DNA of 5,089 bases from Clostridia bacterium (GTDB lineage: Bacteria > Bacillota > Clostridia > Christensenellales > CAG-314): the NCBI GenBank assembly GCA_017407305.1, contig JAFQWS010000095.1, positions 1 to 5,089 on the forward strand, written 5' to 3'. The notes under the pieces are model-generated. The model made no database searches. It was not told the origin of the DNA and worked only from the letters and a program-made list of their open reading frames with translations. Both the position numbers and the translations under genes were made by a program. This document shows, one piece after another, positions 1 to 5,089 of this stretch. Numbering within the stretch: the stretch's first letter is position 1; every line of letters begins with the position of its first letter.

Positions 1-22
1 GGAGAGCTTTTTCTCCACTCTC
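1..22 (+). promoter_or_regulatory. Partial leader hairpin upstream of rimP (left arm cut by window edge)
   Basis: GGAGA at 1-5 pairs with TCTCC at 12-16 around a six-base loop. The right arm continues as ACTCTC (17-22), so the missing left arm should read GAGAGT just before the window, giving about 11 base pairs. No T-run follows position 22, so it does not look like a simple intrinsic terminator. From memory, Bacillota rimP genes often follow a GAGTGGG...CCCACTC-type hairpin, which would fit, but that is unverified here. Only the five-pair core is directly visible. It could also be the end of a terminator or attenuator belonging to the upstream region. Confidence 0.45.
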
Positions 23-43
23 AACTTATGTTAGGAGGTAATT

Positions 44-490
44 ATGTCTCAAGTTGCCGATAAAGTTGCTCAATTTCTTCAACCTTACTTGGAAGAATTG
101 GGTTTGGAACTTTACGAAGTAGAATACAAAAGAAAATCAAATGGTATGAACCTTACCATTTTTATTGACAAAGTTGGTGGTGTGTCATTGACCGATTGTG
201 AAAATCTTTCACGCGCCATTGACGAACCTTTGGACGAATTGGATCCTACTAACGGAAGCGCATACGTTTTGAACGTTTCCTCTCCCGGTTTGGACAGACC
301 TTTGAAATCTCAAAAAGATTTTTCCAGAAACGTAGGAAACAAAATCAAAATAATCTTTTATGAAGGAAAACCCATTGTTGGCACTTTGATTTCCTTTGAC
401 GAAACAACCTTCGTTGTGGAAACTAAAGATGGACAACAAACAATTGAAATCAAAAAACCTGCACACATTGTGCCAGAAATAGACTTTTAA
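44..490 (+). CDS. rimP: Ribosome maturation factor RimP
   Basis: RimP (formerly YlxS/YhbC) is a cytoplasmic factor that binds the free 30S subunit and is needed for its efficient late maturation. The 148-residue product has the usual family length. Residues 1-80 form the N-terminal alpha/beta domain (opening helix, then LELYEVEYKR and LTIFIDK strands). The family signature VSSPGLDRPLK lies at 78-88 and is followed by KDF and the C-terminal SH3-like beta barrel (about 90-148, with the strand run IVGTLISFDE). The ATG at 44 is chosen because AGGAGGT (33-39) sits four bases upstream. It ends in TAA and is followed by a 28-nt gap to nusA, as in the conserved rimP-nusA pair across bacteria. No truncation or frameshift is seen. 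Identification is secure. Confidence 0.97.
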   Translation: MSQVADKVAQFLQPYLEELGLELYEVEYKRKSNGMNLTIFIDKVGGVSLTDCENLSRAIDEPLDELDPTNGSAYVLNVSSPGLDRPLKSQKDFSRNVGNKIKIIFYEGKPIVGTLISFDETTFVVETKDGQQTIEIKKPAHIVPEIDF

Positions 491-518
491 CCACATCAAT
501 TTGGAGGATATATAAAAA

Positions 519-1622
519 ATGAGCCAAAATAAAGATTTCTTTCTTGCATTAGAAGCATTTGAAAAGGAAAAGGGCATTGATTCCCAAGCATTTATCACCT
601 CTTTGGAAAACGCATTGGCAGTTGCTTGCAAAAGACAATTTGGTGAACAATCCAACGTATCGGTAAAACTCAATCCCGAAAAATATACAATTAGATGCTA
701 CATTTCCAAAATCGTAGTTGAAGAAGTTGAAACTCCCGAAAAGGAAATTTCTTTGCAACAAGCACAAGAAATTAAAAAGTCCTACAAACTCGGTGACGAA
801 GTTTTGACTGAAATCTTCCCCAAAGATTTTGGTTTGATTGCTGTTCAAAATGCAAAACAAGTTATTTTGCACAGCTTGCACCAAGCAGAAAAAGACTTGG
901 CATACAGCCAATTTGCAGGCAGAGAAAACCAACTTATTATCGGTGTTGTTTCCAGAATTAAAGACGACGGCACGGTTTTGGTAGAAATTGGCAAAAACCA
1001 AATTGGTGTTTTGGCACCCCAAGACCAAATTCCCGGCGAAAGATTCCAAAATGGTCAAAGAGTAAAAGTTTTGATTAAACGTGTAAAAGACTCTACAAAA
1101 GGAACACAAATCGTCCTTTCCAGAGAAAACTATATGTTTATCAAACGTTTGTTTGAAGCAGAAGTTCCCGAAATCGCATCCGGCATTGTTGAAATTAAAT
1201 CAATCGTTCGTGAAGCAGGTTTCAGAACAAAAATCGCAGTATTTTCCAACGACGACAACATTGACGCAGTCGGTTCTTGCGTTGGTAGCAAAGGCTTGAG
1301 AGTAAATTCCATCGTTAACGAAATTGGTGGCGAAAAAATTGACATCATTCCTTGGAGTGAAGATCCACTTGATTACATTGCACGTGCATTGTCCCCTGCA
1401 AAAGTTCTCATCGTCCAAGCAAACGAAGAAACACACGAAGCAAAGGTTATCGTTCCCGACGAAAAATTGTCCTTGGCAATTGGTAAAGAAGGTCAAAACG
1501 CACGTCTTGCAGCACGTTTGACGGGCTGGAAGATTGACGTCAAATCCTACACAACAGCAGTTCAAAGTGGCATGTTTGATGCAGAAGAACAAGGAGAAAT
1601 TGATGACCAAGATGCCCAATAA
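519..1622 (+). CDS. nusA: Transcription termination/antitermination factor NusA
   Basis: NusA binds RNA polymerase near the RNA exit channel and modulates pausing, intrinsic termination and antitermination. The 367-residue product matches the short Bacillota form without the C-terminal acidic repeats of E. coli NusA. Domains: polymerase-binding N-terminal domain about 1-130, S1 domain about 136-202 (IIGVVSRI, then PQDQIPGE at 167-174), KH1 about 230-285 with GxxG loop G256-S-K-G259, and KH2 about 300-345 with G322-K-E-G325 followed by QNARLAARLTGWKID. The tail 350-367 is acidic. The KH1 core reads DAVGSCVGSKG where I expect DPVGACVGxRG. The ATG at 519 has GGAGG at 503-507, a rather long 11-base spacing through an AT-rich spacer. 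The tail also encodes the ylxR ribosome binding site and start, so the two are probably translationally coupled. Confidence 0.97.
   Translation: MSQNKDFFLALEAFEKEKGIDSQAFITSLENALAVACKRQFGEQSNVSVKLNPEKYTIRCYISKIVVEEVETPEKEISLQQAQEIKKSYKLGDEVLTEIFPKDFGLIAVQNAKQVILHSLHQAEKDLAYSQFAGRENQLIIGVVSRIKDDGTVLVEIGKNQIGVLAPQDQIPGERFQNGQRVKVLIKRVKDSTKGTQIVLSRENYMFIKRLFEAEVPEIASGIVEIKSIVREAGFRTKIAVFSNDDNIDAVGSCVGSKGLRVNSIVNEIGGEKIDIIPWSEDPLDYIARALSPAKVLIVQANEETHEAKVIVPDEKLSLAIGKEGQNARLAARLTGWKIDVKSYTTAVQSGMFDAEEQGEIDDQDAQ
1591..1596 (+). promoter_or_regulatory. Ribosome binding site of ylxR, embedded in nusA
   Basis: AAGGAG lies six bases before the ATG at 1603, inside the nusA codons for its acidic tail. 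It decides the ylxR start: the in-frame ATG at 1534 has no such site, and the ATG at 1612 is 15 bases away, which is too far. Confidence 0.8.
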
Positions 1623-1869
1623 AAAGGTCCCTCAAAGAATGTGTATTGCTTGTCGTCAAATGAAAGACAAATTTGATTTAATTAGAATTGTGGTAAAAGA
1701 CGGCATTGCAACAGTTGATGCAACAAACAAAGCAAACGGTCGTGGTTATTACCTTTGCAAAGACGTCAACTGCATTGAAAAGATGGCAAAACACAAAAGC
1801 TTTCAAAAACAATATGGTTTTGAATTGAGCCAACAACTCATTGAAGAAATTAAAAATAATTTAAATTAG
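1603..1869 (+). CDS. rnpM: YlxR family RNA-binding protein (RNase P modulator RnpM)
   Basis: This is the YlxR family, a small basic RNA-binding protein encoded between nusA and infB in many bacteria. In Bacillus subtilis it is reported to bind RNase P RNA and modulate tRNA processing, hence the name RnpM. The 88-residue product has the typical length and the two family landmarks: RMCIACRQ at 12-19, followed by FDLIRIV, and the glycine/arginine loop GRGYYLC at 46-52. The usual loop is GRGAY, so Tyr49 replaces the small residue. Lysines are spread over the whole length, as expected for RNA binding. The start at 1603 is set by AAGGAG six bases upstream and gives a 20-nt overlap with nusA. A longer reading from 1534 would add 23 residues read out of frame from nusA codons and is not favoured. 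The stop is TAG, and the next gene is infB rather than the expected ylxQ. Confidence 0.93.
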   Translation: MTKMPNKKVPQRMCIACRQMKDKFDLIRIVVKDGIATVDATNKANGRGYYLCKDVNCIEKMAKHKSFQKQYGFELSQQLIEEIKNNLN

Positions 1870-1879
1870 GTATCACTGT

Positions 1880-1884
1880 GGAGG
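1880..1884 (+). promoter_or_regulatory. Ribosome binding site deciding the infB start
   Basis: GGAGG is five bases before the GTG at 1890, ideal spacing. The other in-frame GTG at 1878 overlaps this site, so it cannot use it and has no other Shine-Dalgarno. This argues for initiation at 1890. Confidence 0.85.
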
Positions 1885-1889
1885 TAAAA

Positions 1890-4475
1890 GTGGCTAATTT
1901 TGAAAATTATGAAAAAATTAAAAGATTAAATGATTCCGTAGCATCCTCTTTTAGAGTTTGCGTTCAAAACTTGGAAAGTTCCAAATCAGTTTTGGACTCT
2001 TTGATTCGTTCAATCACCCAAAAGGAAAAAGATATCAAAGAACAAGCCAGAATTGAAGCTTTGCAAAAAGCACAACTTGAACAAGCCGAACGTGAAAAAC
2101 AAGCACAAGAGGAAGTTCAACCTGTCCAAGAAAAGGTGGACGTTGTTGAAATTGTTGAACCTATTGTGGAACAAGAGGTAAAACCCGCTGTTGAAGTTCA
2201 ACCCAAAGTGGAAGAAGCCAAAGCCAAGGTTGAAGAAAAGCCCACGGCAAAACCCCAACCGACGGTTGTCGAAACACGTAGCGAAGGCAACACAAAGGTA
2301 AAGACCTTCACTGATGACAAAGGAAACATCCGTGTAAGAAAGTTTTTGGATACTTCTCGTCCCCAAAAACCTCAACCTCAACAAAAGCCTCAACAACAAG
2401 GCGCATCTCAACAAAGAGATTTTTCCAAAAAGGGCCCTCAACAACAAAATCCCAATTTTGCCAAAAAACCTCAACAACAAGGTGCACAAAATCAATCGGG
2501 CAATTTTGCACAATCCAAAGTTGCAATGCCCACGTTAACCCCTGCACAAAAAAACTCTCGCAAGGACAAACGTCGTGACAAACCCAAAAAGAACGTGGAA
2601 CGCAACGATGACAATTTCTCCTCAAAGAGAAATCTGATTACGCGCAGTTATGACGACTATGATGACGAAAGAGTTGTTCGCAAGGCAAAAAGCAAAAAAG
2701 CAGACCATACCTCTGGCCCTGTTACAAAGATTGAACATGCCGTTGTTGAAACACAACAAGTTCCCATCAAAGTTTTGTCCGAACGTATTGGTGTAACCGT
2801 TTCTGAAATTATCAAACAATTGTTCAAAGAAGGCGTTATGAAAACAATCAACGACAGCGTTGAGTTTGACTATGCCGAATACATTGCAGGTATGTTTGGT
2901 GTAACTTTGGAACTCAAAGAAAAACAAACTGCCGACGAAATTTTGGAAGAAATTGCCAAAGACAATTCTATTCCCGACGATACCAAGCGTGCACCCATCG
3001 TTACTGTTATGGGACACGTTGACCATGGCAAGACTTCCTTGCTTGACGCAATTCGTGACACAAACGTTATTGCAGGCGAAGCAGGACACATCACACAACA
3101 TATTGGTGCATACACAGTAAAGGCCAAAGGCGAACCCATCACCTTTATTGATACCCCCGGCCACGCAGCATTTACCGAAATGCGTGCACGTGGTGCCAAA
3201 ATCACAGACGTTGCAATCATTGTTGTTGCAGCCGACGATGGTATCATGCAACAAACTGTTGAAGCAATTAACCACGCAAAAGCAGCCGACGTATCCATTG
3301 TTGTTGCAATCAACAAAATTGACCGTGAAGGCGCCAATATTGACAGAGTAAAACAACAATTGGCCGAACAAGAACTTGTCCCCGAAGAATGGGGTGGAAA
3401 CACAATTTGCGTACCCATTTCTGCAAAGAAACGTATCAACATTGTTTCCTTGTTGGAAGCAGTTTTGCTTGTTTCTGAAATCAAAGATTTGAAAGGTAAC
3501 CCCAAAAAGAAAGGTACGGGTACCGTTTTGGAAGCAAAAATTGACAAAGGCCGTGGTGTTGTGGCAACCGTTTTGGTGTCCAACGGCACATTGCACATTG
3601 GCGACAGCGTAATTGCCGGTGTTGCAACAGGCAAAGTTCGTGCAATGTTTGACGACAAGGGCAAACGAGTAAAATCTGCAGGCCCTTCAATGCCTGTTGA
3701 AGTTCTTGGCTTTTCCGAAGTTCCCGATGCAGGTGACGCATTTGCAGTTGCTGATGAAAAACTTGTAAAACGTGTTGCTCAAGAAAGAAGAGATCGTTCC
3801 AAGATTGAAAACGCAAAAGCACAAGCAGGTTTGACACTTACAGGTTTGTTCGACAAGATTTCTCAAGGCGAACTCAAAAACCTCAACCTCATTGTCAAAA
3901 CTGACGTTTTGGGTTCCTATGAAGCACTCAAAAAATCTTTGGAAGAAATTTCCAATGAAGAAGTTAAAATTTCCGTCATCCACGGTGGTGTTGGTGCAAT
4001 TAACGATACAGACGTTATGTTGGCAAGTGCATCCAATGCAATCGTAATTGGTTTCAACGTCCGTTTGGATGCAAAATCTGCAGCGGAAAAGGAAAAGGTT
4101 GACGTAAGACTTTACAACGTTATTTACGATGCAGTTGACGACGTCACAAAGGCAATGAAGGGTATGCTTGATGCCAAATTTGAAGAAAGCATCATTGGTA
4201 CAGCCGAAGTTCGCCAAGTCTTCAAAATTTCCGGTGTTGGCGCAGTTGCAGGTTGTTACGTCAAAGACGGCAAGGTCGTACGCAATGCAAAAGTTCGCGT
4301 ATATAGACAAGAAGGTAAGATTTACGAAGGCGAATTGTCCAGCTTGAAGCGTTTTGACAACGACGCCAAAGAAGTTGCACAAGGCTTTGAATGTGGTCTT
4401 ACAATCGCAAACTACAACGATATAAAAGTTGAAGATATTTTGGAATTCTATTTAATGGAAGAAGTTGAACAATGA
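1890..4475 (+). CDS. infB: Translation initiation factor IF2
   Basis: IF2 is the GTPase that brings fMet-tRNA to the 30S P site and promotes 50S joining. From GTG 1890 the product is 861 residues. Residues 1-290 are a poorly conserved extension: a possible coiled coil (about 24-75), a Glu/Lys/Val/Pro stretch (76-128), a short ordered-looking island (135-154), a Gln-rich linker (157-208) and a basic part (221-272). The IF2_N domain is at about 291-342. The G domain has G1 GHVDHGKT (375-382), switch I Thr402 in [11 protein letters not shown]3 DTPGH (421-425), G4 NKID (475-478) and G5 SAK (511-513). Domain II follows (about 542-630), then C1, with [11 protein letters not shown] at 699-709, and the fMet-tRNA-binding C2 domain (about 765-861) containing SLKRF and FECG (C835). 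His400 replaces the usual glycine of GGITQ. There is no recognisable first IF2_N-like repeat at the extreme N-terminus. The stop overlaps the rbfA start. Confidence 0.97.
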   Translation: MANFENYEKIKRLNDSVASSFRVCVQNLESSKSVLDSLIRSITQKEKDIKEQARIEALQKAQLEQAEREKQAQEEVQPVQEKVDVVEIVEPIVEQEVKPAVEVQPKVEEAKAKVEEKPTAKPQPTVVETRSEGNTKVKTFTDDKGNIRVRKFLDTSRPQKPQPQQKPQQQGASQQRDFSKKGPQQQNPNFAKKPQQQGAQNQSGNFAQSKVAMPTLTPAQKNSRKDKRRDKPKKNVERNDDNFSSKRNLITRSYDDYDDERVVRKAKSKKADHTSGPVTKIEHAVVETQQVPIKVLSERIGVTVSEIIKQLFKEGVMKTINDSVEFDYAEYIAGMFGVTLELKEKQTADEILEEIAKDNSIPDDTKRAPIVTVMGHVDHGKTSLLDAIRDTNVIAGEAGHITQHIGAYTVKAKGEPITFIDTPGHAAFTEMRARGAKITDVAIIVVAADDGIMQQTVEAINHAKAADVSIVVAINKIDREGANIDRVKQQLAEQELVPEEWGGNTICVPISAKKRINIVSLLEAVLLVSEIKDLKGNPKKKGTGTVLEAKIDKGRGVVATVLVSNGTLHIGDSVIAGVATGKVRAMFDDKGKRVKSAGPSMPVEVLGFSEVPDAGDAFAVADEKLVKRVAQERRDRSKIENAKAQAGLTLTGLFDKISQGELKNLNLIVKTDVLGSYEALKKSLEEISNEEVKISVIHGGVGAINDTDVMLASASNAIVIGFNVRLDAKSAAEKEKVDVRLYNVIYDAVDDVTKAMKGMLDAKFEESIIGTAEVRQVFKISGVGAVAGCYVKDGKVVRNAKVRVYRQEGKIYEGELSSLKRFDNDAKEVAQGFECGLTIANYNDIKVEDILEFYLMEEVEQ
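2361..2520 (+). repeat. Low-complexity Gln/Pro-rich coding repeat in the IF2 linker
   Basis: The block CCTCAACAACAA recurs exactly at 2388-2399, 2436-2447 and 2469-2480, within a wider CAA/CCT-rich stretch. It encodes a PQQQ core three times, with KPQQQGA twice and SKKGPQQQ once, separated by short segments ending in Phe (RDF, PNF, GNF). It lies wholly inside infB, in the linker before IF2_N, and keeps frame. Such linkers are usually disordered and vary in length between strains. Confidence 0.75.
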
Positions 4476-4828
4476 AAGGTGACCGTTGCGACAAGCTCAA
4501 CTCGGAGTTTAAAAGAGAAATAGACGCTTGCTTGCGTACAAAATTCAAGCATCCCGATTTGACGGAAATGTTTACCGTTTTGGACGTTGAATGTGATCGA
4601 TTGCTTATTGGCGCAAGAGTGTATATCAGCATTTTTTCCACCGACAAAGTGCGAAAGGAAAAAACTTTTAAAGCACTTTGTGCAGGTGAATCCTTTGTAC
4701 GTCATCACTTGTCCAAATCAATGCACTTAAGAAAGGTTCCTCGTTTTACCTTTATTTTGGACGACAGTGATGAAAAAGGCAGTAAAATTGACAAACTTAT
4801 CAATGAAATTCACAAAAACGACAACTGA
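4472..4828 (+). CDS. rbfA: 30S ribosome-binding factor RbfA
   Basis: RbfA is a small cytoplasmic KH-type protein that binds the 30S subunit near the 5' end of 16S rRNA and assists late maturation. The 118-residue product has the family length and layout: opening helix (about 8-25), the strand run FTVLDVECD and GARVYISIF (34-55), then a helix-kink-helix (about 64-84) and the closing LRKVPRFTFILDDS (86-99) with KIDKLINEI at the end. The usual AxG kink before F(I/V)R appears to read GES (72-74), a mild departure by my alignment from memory. The ATG at 4472 overlaps the infB stop by four bases, and a weak GGAAG lies upstream (4457-4461), so translational coupling to infB is likely. The sequence is divergent but the position and C-terminal signature make the call firm. 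Confidence 0.92.
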   Translation: MKGDRCDKLNSEFKREIDACLRTKFKHPDLTEMFTVLDVECDRLLIGARVYISIFSTDKVRKEKTFKALCAGESFVRHHLSKSMHLRKVPRFTFILDDSDEKGSKIDKLINEIHKNDN

Positions 4829-5089
4829 ACAAGTGGCTAAAATGTTGCTTGGCGCAAAAAGAATTGCATTGTTTGCGCACACTCGTCCCGATGGCGATGC
4901 CATCGGTTCGTCTGTTGCCTTGCATTTGGCATTGACAAAAGCAGGAATTTATTCCAAAGTCTTTTGCGATACGGCAATGTCGGAAGAAATGCAACAACTT
5001 GGCTTTGCAAAGTACGTCCATCAACAATTTGAGGGCGAATATGACCTTTTTGTATCAGTTGATTGTGGCGACGTGGGACGAATTGGCGA
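4803..5089 (+). CDS. nrnA: DHH-family phosphoesterase, NrnA-like (5' part, cut by window end)
   Basis: The visible 95 residues begin a DHH/DHHA1 phosphoesterase. Motif I is HTRPDGDAIGS (26-36; probable metal ligands H26, D30, D32), and motif II is VDCGDVGRIG (86-95; D87 the probable ligand). NrnA-type enzymes degrade 2-5-nt RNAs and dephosphorylate pAp, using manganese. The DHH motif and the DHHA1 domain lie beyond the window, so relatives acting on other short nucleotides such as pApA cannot be excluded. The ATG at 4803 overlaps rbfA by 26 nt and keeps a full first helix before motif I. No Shine-Dalgarno is visible there. GTG 4833 (just after the rbfA stop) and ATG 4842 are alternatives, also without a clear site. 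A DHH gene after rbfA and usually before truB is a common Bacillota arrangement, which supports the call. The frame is open to position 5089. Confidence 0.85.
   Translation, partial: MKFTKTTTEQVAKMLLGAKRIALFAHTRPDGDAIGSSVALHLALTKAGIYSKVFCDTAMSEEMQQLGFAKYVHQQFEGEYDLFVSVDCGDVGRIG

Noticed and set aside
491..518. Promoter or terminator between rimP and nusA
   Set aside because: The 28-nt gap holds only the nusA ribosome binding site and an AT-rich spacer; there is no -35/-10 pair and no hairpin with a T-run.
549..1109. Antisense open frames opposite nusA (549-1109 and 1200-1619)
   Set aside because: Both are in register with nusA codons, with the same skewed composition, and lie opposite well-conserved nusA sequence.
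1534..1602. N-terminal extension of ylxR back to ATG 1534
   Set aside because: The extra 23 residues are nusA codons in another frame, no ribosome binding site precedes 1534, and AAGGAG before 1603 gives the normal family length.
1867..1869. TAG at the ylxR end read as glutamine, given the missing CAG codons
   Set aside because: Read-through would add only a few residues before TAA at 1885-1887, ylxR already has its normal length, and it is followed at once by the infB ribosome binding site. TAG is an ordinary stop here.
2010..2513. Leu/Phe-rich antisense frame resembling a membrane protein
   Set aside because: The hydrophobic look comes from reading the CAA-, GAA- and AAG-rich IF2 linker backwards in register (giving Leu and Phe); there is no real start site.
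2827..2840. Internal IF2 start (AAAGAAGG before ATG 2838), by analogy with short IF2 isoforms
   Set aside because: It would start in the middle of the IF2_N domain. The other candidate, ATG 2526 in the linker, has no Shine-Dalgarno. No supported internal start is seen.
2622..3596. Long antisense open frame (324 codons) opposite infB
   Set aside because: It lies exactly in register with infB codons and is open only because TTA, CTA and TCA are rare in that gene. Its product is an improbable Cys/Asn/Phe-rich string (GCA read backwards gives Cys), with no start signal or family resemblance.
2870..3664. Antisense open frame (264 codons) in another phase opposite the infB G domain
   Set aside because: It lies opposite a fully conserved IF2 region and has no ribosome binding site or recognisable domain.
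3687..4382. Antisense open frame (231 codons) opposite the 3' half of infB
   Set aside because: Again in register with infB codons and Cys/Asn/Phe-rich; a shadow of codon usage, not a gene.

Overview
The window is a compact, single-strand piece of the bacterial translation and transcription-factor operon. Six genes are read left to right: rimP, nusA, ylxR (rnpM), infB, rbfA and the 5' part of a DHH-family phosphoesterase gene (nrnA-like) that runs off the right edge. There is essentially no non-coding DNA. The gaps are 28 nt (rimP-nusA) and 20 nt (ylxR-infB), and the other three junctions overlap.

The gene order, the presence of ylxR, the phosphoesterase directly after rbfA, and the strong GGAGG-type ribosome binding sites point to the Bacillota, most likely a clostridia-like lineage. 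The sequence is moderately AT-rich, and all of the roughly 90 glutamine codons I read are CAA. I cannot name a genus. TAA, TAG and TGA all act as stops here, which fits the standard bacterial code.

Layout: nucleotides 1-43 hold the 3' part of a leader hairpin, cut by the window edge, and the rimP ribosome binding site. rimP (44-490) makes the 30S maturation factor. nusA (519-1622) makes the transcription elongation/termination factor with NTD-S1-KH1-KH2 architecture. ylxR starts inside the end of nusA (1603-1869). infB (1890-4475) makes initiation factor IF2, with a long charged and Gln-rich N-terminal extension. rbfA starts on the infB stop codon (4472-4828). The nrnA-like gene starts inside rbfA (4803) and is incomplete at 5089.

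Functionally the cluster joins transcript elongation (NusA), RNase P modulation (YlxR/RnpM), small-subunit maturation (RimP, RbfA), initiation (IF2) and probably clearance of very short RNAs or related nucleotides (the DHH protein). Tight spacing and overlaps suggest one polycistronic mRNA with translational coupling. I see no internal promoter or terminator.

I found no new system; this is a housekeeping operon. The points worth a second look are lineage-specific: ylxQ is missing from its usual place between ylxR and infB; IF2 has an atypical N-terminus; usually conserved motifs are altered in three proteins (YlxR GRGAY to GRGYY, IF2 switch I GGITQ to GHITQ, NusA KH1 DPVGACVG to DAVGSCVG); CAG glutamine codons are absent; and the leader arm could pair alternatively with the rimP Shine-Dalgarno.
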